A stretch of 64,000 bases of DNA from Fretibacter sp964410285 (GCA_964410285.1 CAYPFR010000005.1:62001-126000); one strand, 5' to 3'. Positions 7,925 to 17,642 are shown, counted from the first letter of the stretch. Notes: generated by a model from the letters alone, not told the origin. Made by a program: numbers and translations.

Positions 7925-10087
7925 TTAGCTGCCTTGAGAGAGCCGCATATTCACCACATCGAGCACAGATAATACTGCCTCGGGTATGTTGGTGCCGGGC
8001 GAGAAAACGGCTTTTGCCCCCATTTCCTTGAGGGTTTCAACGTCCTCTGGGGGGATAACGCCGCCGACAACAATCAAAATGTCCGAGCGGTTTTTGTCTC
8101 TTAGGGCGCGGCTTAGCTGCGGGATGAGAGATAAATGCCCCGCCGCAAGGGAGCTCGCGGCGATGATGTCAACGCCGGATCCTATCCCAAGATCGGCCGC
8201 CTCTTCTGGGGTTTGAAACAGCGGTCCAATGACGACCTCAAAGCCTATGTCCTCAAAGGCTGAGGCCACAACTTTTTGACCGCGGTCATGTCCATCTTGC
8301 CCCATTTTCGCGATCAGGATTTTTGGTTTTCTTCCAACCAGTTCCCCAAAAGCGTCGATACGTTTTTTGGCTTCTTTGAAGGCTGGGTTTTTGGGGTCAA
8401 AACTAGACGCATAAACCCCCGATACGCCGCTTGGCACCGCCTCATAGCGTCCCCAGACCTTTTCAAGGGCATAGGACATTTCCCCGACCGTGGCGAGGGC
8501 GAGGGCGGCTTCAATTGCAAGGGCGAGCAGATTGCCTTCACCTGTATCCGCACATTTCGTCAGGGCATCGAGCGTCATGGCGACAGCGTCATCATTGCGC
8601 TCAGCCTTGAGTTTTGCCAAGCGCGCAATCTGCCCTGCACGTACAGCGGCATTATCAACCTTGAGCAAGGGAATATCGTCTTTCTCCGGCGAGAGATATT
8701 TATTCACACCGACAACCGTTTGCGCGCCGCTGTCTATGCGGGCCTGAATACGGGCCGCCGATTCCTCAATGCGCATTTTGGGGATGCCGGCTTCAATTGC
8801 GGCGGCCATACCGCCAAGGGCTTCAACCTCTTCGATATGAGCCATGGCTCTGGCGGCGAGATCATGGGTAAGTTTTTCGACGTAATAGCTTCCGCCCCAT
8901 GGATCAATTTGCGCGCGGTGCCCCCCTTCTGTTTGCAAAAAGACTTGGGTGTTTCGGGCGATCCGCGCGGAGAAATCCGTTGGCAGCGCAATGGCCTCGT
9001 CAAGGGAATTGGTATGCAGGCTTTGGGTGTGACCATCTACGGCGGCCATGGCCTCTATGTGGGTGCGCCCGACATTGTTAAACACATCTTGGGCCGTCAG
9101 CGACCAGCCCGATGTCTGGCAATGTGTACGTAGCATGGTGGATTTCGGTTTTTTCGCGCCCAGCTTTGTCATCATCTTCGCCCAGATCATACGGCCGGCA
9201 CGCATTTTGGCGACTTCCATGAAATAGTTCATCCCAACCGCCCAGAAAAAAGAGAGGCGCGGGGCAAAAGCATCAATGTCCATGCCCGCCGCCATGCCCG
9301 TGCGCACATATTCAAGCCCGTCCGCTAACGTGTACCCCAATTCAATATCGGCCGAAGCGCCGGCTTCTTGCATGTGATAGCCAGAAATGGAGATGGAATT
9401 AAACTTGGGCATGTGGACCGAGCTATGCGCAAAAATGTCGGAAATGATCCGCATGCTAGGCTTGGGCGGATAGATATAGGTGTTGCGCACCATGAACTCT
9501 TTGAGAATGTCGTTTTGGATTGTACCCGCGAGTTCATTTTGGCTCACGCCCTGTTCTTCGGCCGCCGCAACATACAGCGCGAGTATCGGCAAGACCGCGC
9601 CGTTCATTGTCATGGAGACCGACATTTTGTCGAGCGGGATTTGGTCAAATAAAACCCGCATATCGTAGAGGCTATCAATTGCCACGCCGGCCATGCCGAC
9701 GTCACCGGAAACGCGGGGATGATCGCTGTCATATCCGCGGTGAGTGGCCAGATCAAAAGCGACAGATAAGCCCTTTTGCCCCGCCGCGAGATTGCGGCGG
9801 TAAAAGGCATTAGAATCCTCAGCGGTTGAAAATCCCGCATATTGGCGAATAGTCCAAGGGCGCTGGGCGTACATGGTCGGGTAGGGACCGCGAATAAAGG
9901 GCGCGAACCCCGGAAAGCTATCAAGATAGGGCAGGTCGCTAAGGTCCTCTGGCCCGTATTTGGGCTTGATCTCAAAGCCCTCAGGCGCAGCCCATGGCGC
10001 ATGATCAGGGACTGCGCCTATGGGGCCATGACTGCCTAGCTCAATTTGCGTAAAATCGGGACGGGGCGTTTTGCTTGCGCCGCTCAT
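7925..10087 (-). CDS. scpA: Methylmalonyl-CoA mutase large subunit
   Basis: Adenosylcobalamin enzyme interconverting (R)-methylmalonyl-CoA and succinyl-CoA, the last step of propionyl-CoA and branched-chain amino acid breakdown. The 720-residue protein has the full large-subunit layout. An N-terminal TIM barrel carries RPWTIRQYAGF near 75-85 and FDLATHRGYDSDHPR (CoA/substrate channel). The C-terminal B12 domain carries DGHDRG near 607-612 (His is the lower cobalt ligand) and the SxL and GG motifs around 655-685. It overlaps the upstream mutA stop by four bases, so the two are coupled. Confidence 0.96.
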   Translation of the reverse strand: MSGASKTPRPDFTQIELGSHGPIGAVPDHAPWAAPEGFEIKPKYGPEDLSDLPYLDSFPGFAPFIRGPYPTMYAQRPWTIRQYAGFSTAEDSNAFYRRNLAAGQKGLSVAFDLATHRGYDSDHPRVSGDVGMAGVAIDSLYDMRVLFDQIPLDKMSVSMTMNGAVLPILALYVAAAEEQGVSQNELAGTIQNDILKEFMVRNTYIYPPKPSMRIISDIFAHSSVHMPKFNSISISGYHMQEAGASADIELGYTLADGLEYVRTGMAAGMDIDAFAPRLSFFWAVGMNYFMEVAKMRAGRMIWAKMMTKLGAKKPKSTMLRTHCQTSGWSLTAQDVFNNVGRTHIEAMAAVDGHTQSLHTNSLDEAIALPTDFSARIARNTQVFLQTEGGHRAQIDPWGGSYYVEKLTHDLAARAMAHIEEVEALGGMAAAIEAGIPKMRIEESAARIQARIDSGAQTVVGVNKYLSPEKDDIPLLKVDNAAVRAGQIARLAKLKAERNDDAVAMTLDALTKCADTGEGNLLALAIEAALALATVGEMSYALEKVWGRYEAVPSGVSGVYASSFDPKNPAFKEAKKRIDAFGELVGRKPKILIAKMGQDGHDRGQKVVASAFEDIGFEVVIGPLFQTPEEAADLGIGSGVDIIAASSLAAGHLSLIPQLSRALRDKNRSDILIVVGGVIPPEDVETLKEMGAKAVFSPGTNIPEAVLSVLDVVNMRLSQGS

Positions 10088-11385
10088 GAGCGCGTCCCCC
10101 GCAGCTTTGGTGCGCGCACCGCTTCAGTGCGGTGCAAGGTCACGCCGACAATGGGCCTTTCTGCCGCATTGCGGCGTTTGATGGCGATCTTGCAATCTGC
10201 TGCATAGGCTCCCGAATCCACATAGTTCGCGGCGCCGCCGCCCGCCTCGATCGATTGGAATTTGACCCATGCGGCCTCGGCGAGGTCGTGCGTTAGGCGC
10301 TCATGTGTATAGCTGCCATGGGCGGGGTCAGCTGCTGCGCCCAGCCGGCTTTCCTCCATCATCATAAGCTGCATATTGCGCGCGTTACGGTAGCCAAAGG
10401 AAGAGGCTTCGCCGAGTGGATGGGTAAAGGGGCGCAAGGTCAGATAATCAGCCCCGCCTATCACCGCGCCAAATCCTGCGCTCATCATCCGCAGCATATT
10501 GGTCCACGGGTCTGTGCTTTGCATCATGCGGGCAGAGCTAATGGCGGAAAGCGGCAGATTACGATTTTCTAGGCCATAATTCTCTAATATACGGGCAAAT
10601 ATTCGGCGTATGGCCCGCGTTTTAGCAATCATTAAATGGGCGTCACAGCTAACGGCGATTTCCGCGCTTATTTGGCTTGCCGCGCGGTCCAATCCGATAG
10701 TTGGGCTAAGGGAACTGAGCGCCTGCACCAGACTCGCGGCGGCAAAGGCAAGCTCTTGAACCTCGGCGGCACCGTCCTCATGCGCTTTGGCGCCGCTGAC
10801 CACGACCGCGCGCCAATGTGGGGGGTATTTTTCGACTGCTGCCGCTAGATCACCCGCGCTCATCAAAGGGCTGAGGCCAAGGGTGACATGCGCGGCCCTC
10901 AGCGCGGGCAGTGAAAGCAGCATCTCAACCTGCGCAGGCGTAATTCCCGCAAATCGCAGCGGGATCAGAACGGTATGAACGCGCTCAAACAGGCGCTCGA
11001 AATCTGCCGCGCGGGAAATGTGAAGTCCATCTTCTTTGCCCTCGGCAAGTTCTATACGCGCTGCGCTCGCCCCGCCCTCAAGATCTTCAATAAGCTGTTG
11101 ATTGGCAAATGCTAAATCTGGGTCGCTTACGGGGGTGCAGATGTGCCACGGCCGTCCGTCAAGCAAAGGTTCACCAGCGCGCATGATCGGAGCCGGGGCG
11201 GCATGCCGGCTCTCAAGCGTGAAGAGCGGGCCGCGCGCAATGCCGTCCTCCGTGTGCTCGGTGAGGCTACCCAGTGTAATACCGCTTTTATCAAGCCCTT
11301 TTTCCACCACATATAGCCAATCGGCGCGTCCCGCCGGGGAAAAGGCCTCAAGAGAATCAAGTTCAAGCGATTTTCGATTAGTCAT
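10084..11385 (-). CDS. mutA: Methylmalonyl-CoA mutase small subunit, short form
   Basis: Catalytically inactive partner of the large subunit. I start it at ATG 11385, where GAGAGAGAT sits directly upstream; an in-frame GTG at 11412 lacks one. The 433-residue product matches the mutase barrel (TDPWTNMLR, GGADYLTLRPF, DPAHGSYTHERLTHDLAEAAW near 355-375) but stops soon after IVGVTLH. Classical small subunits are about 600 residues or more and carry a degenerate C-terminal B12-like domain, which is absent here. It sits directly upstream of scpA with a four-base overlap. Stable heterodimer formation is inferred. Confidence 0.87.
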   Translation of the reverse strand: MTNRKSLELDSLEAFSPAGRADWLYVVEKGLDKSGITLGSLTEHTEDGIARGPLFTLESRHAAPAPIMRAGEPLLDGRPWHICTPVSDPDLAFANQQLIEDLEGGASAARIELAEGKEDGLHISRAADFERLFERVHTVLIPLRFAGITPAQVEMLLSLPALRAAHVTLGLSPLMSAGDLAAAVEKYPPHWRAVVVSGAKAHEDGAAEVQELAFAAASLVQALSSLSPTIGLDRAASQISAEIAVSCDAHLMIAKTRAIRRIFARILENYGLENRNLPLSAISSARMMQSTDPWTNMLRMMSAGFGAVIGGADYLTLRPFTHPLGEASSFGYRNARNMQLMMMEESRLGAAADPAHGSYTHERLTHDLAEAAWVKFQSIEAGGGAANYVDSGAYAADCKIAIKRRNAAERPIVGVTLHRTEAVRAPKLRGTRS

Positions 11386-11526
11386 ATCTCTCTCTATAGC
11401 GCCTAACCCCACGTCAACCTAGGGGCCTATCCCGAGAATGGATGTTTAATTGCGTATGTGATGACTTGAATCTTCATCCAGATCTCACGTCAATCGGCAT
11501 TTCGCATCTATGAACGTTTGCACGCT

Positions 11527-11542
11527 GTTCTGTATAAAGAAC
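11527..11542. promoter_or_regulatory. Inverted repeat upstream of fpr, possible operator
   Basis: GTTCT-N6-AGAAC is a 5-bp-arm inverted repeat about 90 bp before the fpr start, in the 233-bp mutA/fpr divergent spacer. Just downstream, TTGTTT and TATAGG are 17 bp apart and could form a sigma-70-type promoter. The regulator is unknown. Confidence 0.3.
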
Positions 11543-11618
11543 GATTGTTTCTTATAAAGGATATTGATATAGGGGGCGGAACCTACTAAGGCGCTGCGTG
11601 CGCGATACGCCCTGTTGA

Positions 11619-12425
11619 ATGGATAGACCCATGGCTTCTGATAATCCCAACGCCCCGACTGAGGAAACTGTGCTGTCGGTTAAACATTATACGGACCGCC
11701 TTTTTCGCTTTGAAATTACCCGTCCCGCCAGCTTTCGCTTTCGCACGGGCGAGTTTGTGATGATTGGCCTTCCCAAGACAGAGGCGCAAAAACGCCCGCT
11801 GATGCGCGCCTATTCCATCGCCAGCCCGTCTTGGGATGAAAAACTGGAGTTCTACTCTATCAAGGTCGAGGACGGCCCGCTGACCTCACGTCTGCAAAAA
11901 ATCAAAGAGGGGGATACTATTCTGCTCTCGCGCAAGCCTGTTGGGACACTGGTATTGGATGCGTTACTCCCCGGAAAACGCCTTTGGATGCTCTCGACGG
12001 GGACGGGAATTGCGCCCTTCGCCAGCCTGATCCGCGACCCCGAAACATATGAGCGCTATGAGGAAGTTATTCTGGTGCATGGCTGCCGCGAAGCAGGTGA
12101 GCTGACTTACGGGCAAGAGCTGGTTAGCGACTTGGTCAATGATCCGCTCGTGGGCGAGATGGTCGAGGGGAAGCTCAAGCATATCACCACTTTGACCCGC
12201 GAGGATCACAAGCTGACGGGGCGGATTACCACGCTGATTGATACCGAAGACTTGTTTGAAGCGGCGGGAACACCGATTTTTAATCCTACTGAGGACCGCG
12301 TTATGATTTGCGGCTCTATTGATATGATCAATGACACCAAGGCCTTGGTCGAAACTTATGGCCTGACAGAAGGGTCAAATTCTTCGCCTTCGCAGTTCGT
12401 CGTCGAGAAATCATTTGTGGGATAA
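11619..12425 (+). CDS. fpr: Ferredoxin/flavodoxin-NADP reductase
   Basis: FAD enzyme moving electrons between NADPH and ferredoxin or flavodoxin in the cytoplasm. The FAD site RAYSIAS near 65-71 and the NADP loop STGTGIAPF near 129-137 are clear. The C-terminus VEKSFVG is that of the bacterial subclass with an extended tail. Length (268) is normal for alphaproteobacterial Fpr. The start is either ATG 11619 or ATG 11631; no convincing ribosome site separates them. It converges on rluD with a 6-bp gap and no terminator. Confidence 0.92.
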   Translation: MDRPMASDNPNAPTEETVLSVKHYTDRLFRFEITRPASFRFRTGEFVMIGLPKTEAQKRPLMRAYSIASPSWDEKLEFYSIKVEDGPLTSRLQKIKEGDTILLSRKPVGTLVLDALLPGKRLWMLSTGTGIAPFASLIRDPETYERYEEVILVHGCREAGELTYGQELVSDLVNDPLVGEMVEGKLKHITTLTREDHKLTGRITTLIDTEDLFEAAGTPIFNPTEDRVMICGSIDMINDTKALVETYGLTEGSNSSPSQFVVEKSFVG

Positions 12426-12431
12426 GCCGGT

Positions 12432-13517
12432 TTAAAGATCTTTGTCTAGCCCCAGAAATGTACACTCAAGCGCTTGCATATCATCTGGTAGGTTACTGTT
12501 AAATAACATTTTTTCTTTGGAGAAAGGGTGAATAAATCCTAGCTGTGCTGCATGTAAGGCTTGGCGTTTAAAACCCGATAAAGCCTTGCGAACCGCCAGT
12601 TCATTCGGGTTTTTTGTTGTCAGAAAGGCACGCTGTTTGCCGTAAACTGGATCCCCCAGAAGCGGGCAACCGATATGGGCAAGGTGTACGCGGATTTGGT
12701 GGGTGCGACCTGTCTCCAGCCGGCATTCAAGGCGGCTGACCTGCGGCATCCCCAGCGCGGCATGGGGTTGCTGTCCATATCCTTTGATTGTTTTGTAATG
12801 GGTAACGGCATGGCGGCCATGTTCCGAGGCATACATATTCCCCACAGTCCCCCGCACGACTGCAATTTTTTTGCGGTCATGCTGGCTTCGGGCAAGGCGG
12901 CTCTCAATTGTGCCGCTGCGAGGTTTAGGAGCGCTGCGGGCAAAGCAAACATAAACCCGCTCTATCGTGTGCTTGGCAAATTGCTTGGATAAATAGCGGT
13001 GAGCGCGGTCATTTTTGGCGACGACCATCACCCCGCTTGTGTCTTTATCAATCCTGTGAACAATGCCGGGGCGCATAACGCCGCCAATGCCCGATAATGT
13101 GTCTTTGCAGTGGAATAGTAACGCATGCACAAGCGTCCCGCTACGCGATCCAGGGGCAGGGTGAACGGTCATGCCCGAGGGCTTATTTACAACGATTAAC
13201 CACTCATCCTCATAGAGTATATCAAGCGGAATGTTCTCTGGCTTTGGAATATCATCTACGGGCGGGGGAACAAAGACGGCATACTCAATGCCCGGCTGCA
13301 CGCGGGCAGCGGGTTTTTTGATAATTTCGCCTTCAGCCCGCACATCACCCGCAGCAATTAGAGAAAGGATGCGTCCGCGCGATAAGTCGGTCCAGCCAGC
13401 GATCCATTTATCCAGCCGCTCGCCCATATCAGGCTCATTGGCGACTCGGGTCAGCCATTGTCCCGCGCCCAGTGCAGGCGGCGGACTTTCCATTGGGGAT
13501 GACGGCGCAGAGCTCAT
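12432..13517 (-). CDS. rluD: RluD-family 23S rRNA pseudouridine synthase
   Basis: RluA/RluD-type enzyme converting specific uridines in large-subunit rRNA to pseudouridine. An S4 RNA-binding domain lies at about 32-85 (ERLDKWIAGW, SRGRI), followed by the catalytic domain with HRIDKDTSG; Asp157 is the nucleophile. RLECRLETGRTHQIRVHLAHIG near 265-285 is the second conserved block. The 361-residue length and the S4 domain favour RluD over RluA or RluC, but positional specificity is inferred. The N-terminal 20 residues are Pro/Ser-rich and poorly constrained. Confidence 0.88.
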   Translation of the reverse strand: MSSAPSSPMESPPPALGAGQWLTRVANEPDMGERLDKWIAGWTDLSRGRILSLIAAGDVRAEGEIIKKPAARVQPGIEYAVFVPPPVDDIPKPENIPLDILYEDEWLIVVNKPSGMTVHPAPGSRSGTLVHALLFHCKDTLSGIGGVMRPGIVHRIDKDTSGVMVVAKNDRAHRYLSKQFAKHTIERVYVCFARSAPKPRSGTIESRLARSQHDRKKIAVVRGTVGNMYASEHGRHAVTHYKTIKGYGQQPHAALGMPQVSRLECRLETGRTHQIRVHLAHIGCPLLGDPVYGKQRAFLTTKNPNELAVRKALSGFKRQALHAAQLGFIHPFSKEKMLFNSNLPDDMQALECTFLGLDKDL

Positions 13518-13615
13518 GCGCGATGTGTAAGCGCCTATCGGGGCGATGTCACCCCGTTTGTGGGCAGAGCAGCGCGATTACGGTTTTATGGCATGATGCA
13601 AATGATAGGTGTATC

Positions 13616-13633
13616 TGTGGCGAAAGTGCCACA
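13616..13633. promoter_or_regulatory. Short inverted repeat upstream of the TonB receptor
   Basis: TGTGGC-N6-GCCACA lies about 145 bp before the receptor start in the 260-bp spacer. It could be an operator or a leader hairpin. There is no T-run after it, so it is not a terminator. Confidence 0.25.
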
Positions 13634-13777
13634 TATTTGCTTGAAAACCTCAATCGGCGGACAAGTGCCTTGCGCCGCATAAAATTGAAGGGTAGCTATG
13701 CATAGATGTGCATATTCAAAACACAAGATTTTGGAACGCCGTTGTAATTTTTAACCAACTTAAGGACCGGGGAAAAC

Positions 13778-16342
13778 ATGCTCAAAAAATCCTTCCTAAT
13801 TTCGACGTCTCTCGTAATAGCGGGGGCAATGGCCACCCCAGTATTTGCCCAAGTAGACGACGAAATCATCGTGACAGCCACTAAACGCGAAACAACCTTA
13901 CAGGCAACGCCTGTTGCAGTTTCTGTTACATCTGCGGATGTCATTGAAAAAGCGCAAATCCTGGATATTGCCGATTTGCAATCAGTTGTTCCTTCGCTTC
14001 GCGTGACCCAGTTACAATCGTCCCAAAATACTAATTTCATCGTTCGCGGGTTCGGTAACGGTGCAAACAATGCAGGTATCGAGCCTTCGGTTGGTGTTTT
14101 TATTGACGGTGTTTATCGTTCACGCTCTGCGGCGCAAATCGGTGATCTGCCAAAATTGCAGCGGGTTGAAGTTCTTAAGGGGCCTCAGTCAACACTCTTT
14201 GGTAAAAACGCCTCTGCGGGTGTTATCAGCGTTGTTACCGCAAAGCCCCAATTTGAAACTGAAGGTTATTTGGAAGTCGGCATTGCAAATTACGACGGGC
14301 GTCTGCTTCGTGGCTATGCGACAGGCGGGCTGAGCGAAAACCTCGCTGTTAGTCTTGGAGGTAGTATTCAAAAACGCGATGGTTACTCGGAATCACAAAT
14401 CGATGGCGTTGATGATTTTAATGATCGTGACCGCTTCAACATTCGTGGCCAAGCCCTGTATCAGCCTACAGACAATGTGGAATTTCGCCTGATCGCGGAT
14501 TTGAGCCGGATTGACGAAAATTGCTGCGCCGTGACAAATGTTCAAAACGCGGGTGCCTCCGCAGCGGTTGCTGCGCTGGGTGGACGCTTCGCCAATGATC
14601 TTGACCCGTTTGCATATGAGAGCTTTGTCAATAAGAACTCTCAAAACACGGTTGATGACATGGGTGTCTCATTCCATGCGGATGTTGACTTTGGCTGGGC
14701 AAATTTAACATCAATTTCAGCTTACCGTGAAAATCATTCGATCTTTGATCAGGACGCAGATTTCAACTCTCTTGAGCTTCTTCGTGACGTTAATAGCGAT
14801 CAGGAAATCGCAACGTTTACGCAAGAGCTGCGTTTGTCATCGTCTGGCGATAACCAGTTTGATTGGATGATTGGCGGATATTTCTTTAGCGAAGATATTT
14901 CGCAAGTGGGCGGCTTAGAATATGGCGGTGATCTCCAAAACTATATTAATGTACTTTTGCAACAAGGCACGGGTATTCCGAGCTTGCTAAATACGCTTGA
15001 GCCTCTTTACGGCGCGGCGCCGGGGACGTTCCTGGGTGCAGGTACGCAAACGCGTGAAGCCTTTGAGCAAGACAATACGGCCTATTCACTCTTTGGTACG
15101 GTTGACTATGACGTCTCGGAGCGCTTGACTCTTACAGTCGGTGGTAACTTCACCGACGATAGAAAATCCGTCAGCAGTAACGTTGTTAATGGTGATGTTT
15201 TCTCCAGTATTGATCTTGTGAACGATCCGACTGTATTGGGCGTTACGCTTCCGCAGGTTTTCTTTGGTCAGTTCTTTACAGCGAATACAGCAGCCTTTGG
15301 GGGCCTAGCGCCTACGCCGGCCAATATCGCTTTGGTCGAAAGCCTCGCTCCCGGAACATCTGCGGCCATTCAGGCGGGTGTAAATGCCCTTGTCGCTGGT
15401 ATTCAGGGTACTCAATTCCAGCCCCAATTCATTAATTTCCCTAACTCTGTTGAGAGCGGAAAAACCAATGATGACAAGTTCACCTATATTGCTCGGGCGG
15501 CATATGAGGTAAACGACAGCCTCAATGTCTACGCCAGCTACGGAACAGGCTTTAAGGCGACGTCTTGGAATTTGGGCCGCGATTCGCGTCCATTTGCATC
15601 TGATGCGGCGGCGCTTGGCTCGGCGGGCCTCTTGCCAGCAAATGCTGTTTTCAGAACGCGTTTTGCGGGACCAGAGGAAGCTCGCGTTATCGAAGCTGGT
15701 GCTAAGATGAAATTTGACAATGGTAATTTGAACATTGCCGTCTTTGATCAAACCATTGAAGGTTTCCAATCAAACGTCTTCCTTGGAACCGGCTTTACGC
15801 TTCTGAATGCTGGGCAGCAGTCCACATTTGGCGCAGAAGTTGATGGGTCCTATACGTTAGCTGATGCGCTGACGCTTTCCTTTGCAGGTACTTTCCTTGA
15901 TCCTAAATATGACGAATTTACCGCGGCGCAAGGCGCAAGTGTAAATGGCGTCCCAACGGATTTGTCAGGTGAAACAGTCGCAGGGATTTCAGAGGTCTCT
16001 CTTTCCCTTGGCGCAACATATAACTATGAGCTAGATAATGGGATGGCCGGTTTCTTGCGGGGTGATTTCCAATATGAAAGCCCAACCCAAATCGTTGACG
16101 GTATTCCAACGGCAACAAACTCTGCGGGCGAGACATCGGCTATTGAGCGCGAGGTGAAGACCTTTAACGCGTCTGCTGGACTTGACTTCGGTAATGGCGT
16201 CTCATTGCAGCTTTGGGGACGCAACCTGTTTAACGACCAATACTTCCTCTCTGTCTTCCCGGGTGTTGCGCAGGCGGGTGTCATTCAGACATACCCCAAT
16301 CAGCCGCGTACATATGGCGCGAATTTGCGCTTAACATTCTAA
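13778..16342 (+). CDS. TonB-dependent outer membrane receptor
   Basis: Outer membrane transporter of 854 residues using TonB/ExbBD energy. The signal peptide ends at PVFAQ. A TonB box (DEIIVTATKR) follows near residue 28, then the plug domain with IVRGFG near 88 and VEVLKGPQSTLFGKNASAGVISVVT near 130-155. The rest is a 22-strand type barrel ending in an aromatic residue (LRLTF). The sequence resembles the large iron-complex/pesticin-like group common in Caulobacterales and Sphingomonadales, whose substrates are mostly unknown. GGGGAAAAC before the ATG is the ribosome site. It is monocistronic: a strong terminator follows directly. It lies between rluD and the molybdenum cofactor genes, but nothing ties its substrate to molybdenum. 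Confidence 0.93.
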   Translation: MLKKSFLISTSLVIAGAMATPVFAQVDDEIIVTATKRETTLQATPVAVSVTSADVIEKAQILDIADLQSVVPSLRVTQLQSSQNTNFIVRGFGNGANNAGIEPSVGVFIDGVYRSRSAAQIGDLPKLQRVEVLKGPQSTLFGKNASAGVISVVTAKPQFETEGYLEVGIANYDGRLLRGYATGGLSENLAVSLGGSIQKRDGYSESQIDGVDDFNDRDRFNIRGQALYQPTDNVEFRLIADLSRIDENCCAVTNVQNAGASAAVAALGGRFANDLDPFAYESFVNKNSQNTVDDMGVSFHADVDFGWANLTSISAYRENHSIFDQDADFNSLELLRDVNSDQEIATFTQELRLSSSGDNQFDWMIGGYFFSEDISQVGGLEYGGDLQNYINVLLQQGTGIPSLLNTLEPLYGAAPGTFLGAGTQTREAFEQDNTAYSLFGTVDYDVSERLTLTVGGNFTDDRKSVSSNVVNGDVFSSIDLVNDPTVLGVTLPQVFFGQFFTANTAAFGGLAPTPANIALVESLAPGTSAAIQAGVNALVAGIQGTQFQPQFINFPNSVESGKTNDDKFTYIARAAYEVNDSLNVYASYGTGFKATSWNLGRDSRPFASDAAALGSAGLLPANAVFRTRFAGPEEARVIEAGAKMKFDNGNLNIAVFDQTIEGFQSNVFLGTGFTLLNAGQQSTFGAEVDGSYTLADALTLSFAGTFLDPKYDEFTAAQGASVNGVPTDLSGETVAGISEVSLSLGATYNYELDNGMAGFLRGDFQYESPTQIVDGIPTATNSAGETSAIEREVKTFNASAGLDFGNGVSLQLWGRNLFNDQYFLSVFPGVAQAGVIQTYPNQPRTYGANLRLTF

Positions 16343-16365
16343 GGCTGTTGAAAGATACTCGTGAG

Positions 16366-16395
16366 GGCCGCCCTATTGGGGCGGCCTTTTTTTTT
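16366..16395 (+). terminator. Rho-independent terminator of the TonB receptor gene
   Basis: GGCCGCCC and GGGCGGCC pair perfectly across a five-base loop and are followed by nine T residues, 24 bases after the stop codon. Confidence 0.92.
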
Positions 16396-16457
16396 GAAAA
16401 ATCGAAGCTGATCTTTTTTGGGGATACGGGCGGCCAATGAGGTCCGCCCGATAAGCT

Positions 16458-17642
16458 CTATGCGATGGCGCCTATTTTTAGGACTTTCACCATATCTCCG
16501 CCTTTGGCGGCAGGTGCGGCCACTGGACGCTGGATCAAACCATTGGCGCGCAAAAACGGCGTCATTAGAGAACTATCTTGGCGTGGTAGCGGGGATACCT
16601 GAACTAACCCGCTATCATTAAGATTGATCTGCGCTCTTAGGTAATTCTCTCGCGGGCCATTAGCAGGTAGGCCGTCTGCCAATCTTGCATTTACGTAGAC
16701 GGGCTGAACGTCGATAAGCGGCCCAAGGAATACATGTGCGCAAACCAGCGCCGAGGCCGGATTGCCGGGTAATCCAAGGACGAATTGCGCCCCAAGCTTG
16801 CCAAACCATGTGGGTTTTCCGGGCTTTACAGCAACTTTCTCAAATATCATTTCAAGGCCGGCTGCTCTGAAAACCGCGCGCATATGATCGTAATCTCCGA
16901 CCGATGCTCCGCCGACAGGGGAAATGATGTCAGCATCAATTGCTCCGCCGAGGGCCGCTGAAATGCTTTCTTTTGTGTCTTTGGCTGTAGGTAGGATGAG
17001 GGCTCTATGGCCCCAATCCTCGATCAGAGCGGCTAGGGCATAGGGATTAGAGTTTATGATTTGACCCGCTTGAGGCTCTGCGCCCAGCGGCACAAGCTCG
17101 TCCCCGCCCGTCAGAAATGCGACCGTGAGTTTTGACGTCACCTGAATATCTTTATGTCCGGAGCTTGCAAGCACGGCGATCTCTGACGCGCCGATTATCC
17201 GGCCTTCCGGCAAAATCGTATCCCCCCGATTAAAATCAATGCCCGCTCGGCGTATGTGACGCGCGTCCGATTGGGGCGTATTAACCGTGATAGCGCCTTC
17301 ATGTCTCGTGACGTTTTCTTGCATAATCACGCTCTGCGCGCCTTTTGGAATGACGCTGCCTGTAAACAGGCGCACGGCTTCACCGGGCTTGATCTCCCGG
17401 GAGTAGGGCATTCCCGCAGGAGCTTCGCCAACAACCCTGAGCTTTGCGCTTTGCGTGGCAACGTCGGCTAGGCGCACGCCGTAACCGTCCATAGCGGAGG
17501 CATCAAACGGGGGCTGGGTAAGGCGGGCAGTGATAGGCGCAGCGAGGCGGCGTCCTAAAGCGCTGCGAAGGGGAATGGTCTCTATGCGCCTAGCAGGGCG
17601 GTTGTCCGAAATAAGCGTCAGGGCTTGAGTGACTGAAATCAT
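16458..17642 (-). CDS. moeA: Molybdopterin molybdenumtransferase MoeA
   Basis: Inserts molybdate into adenylated molybdopterin to form the molybdenum cofactor. I place the start at ATG 17642 (MISVTQAL), which gives the normal MoeA N-terminus; the longer open frame to 17753 would run into the divergent mocA gene. PFDASAMDGYGVR near 45 is the conserved active-site block, GASVGDYDHMR near 260 and GLPGNPASALV near 310 the MoeA/MogA-domain signatures. Length 394. It diverges from mocA with only 45 bp between the starts, so both promoters must be compact or overlap the coding regions. Confidence 0.93.
   Translation of the reverse strand: MISVTQALTLISDNRPARRIETIPLRSALGRRLAAPITARLTQPPFDASAMDGYGVRLADVATQSAKLRVVGEAPAGMPYSREIKPGEAVRLFTGSVIPKGAQSVIMQENVTRHEGAITVNTPQSDARHIRRAGIDFNRGDTILPEGRIIGASEIAVLASSGHKDIQVTSKLTVAFLTGGDELVPLGAEPQAGQIINSNPYALAALIEDWGHRALILPTAKDTKESISAALGGAIDADIISPVGGASVGDYDHMRAVFRAAGLEMIFEKVAVKPGKPTWFGKLGAQFVLGLPGNPASALVCAHVFLGPLIDVQPVYVNARLADGLPANGPRENYLRAQINLNDSGLVQVSPLPRQDSSLMTPFLRANGLIQRPVAAPAAKGGDMVKVLKIGAIA

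Noticed and set aside
8276..9133. 285-codon plus-strand frame inside scpA
   Set aside because: It is antisense to a fully conserved mutase gene and resembles no family; a shadow frame.
11527..11542. Possible LexA box before fpr
   Set aside because: The alphaproteobacterial LexA site is a direct repeat GTTC-N7-GTTC; this is an inverted repeat.
15305..15769. 154-codon minus-strand frame
   Set aside because: Lies within the TonB receptor barrel coding region; no family resemblance and no ribosome site.
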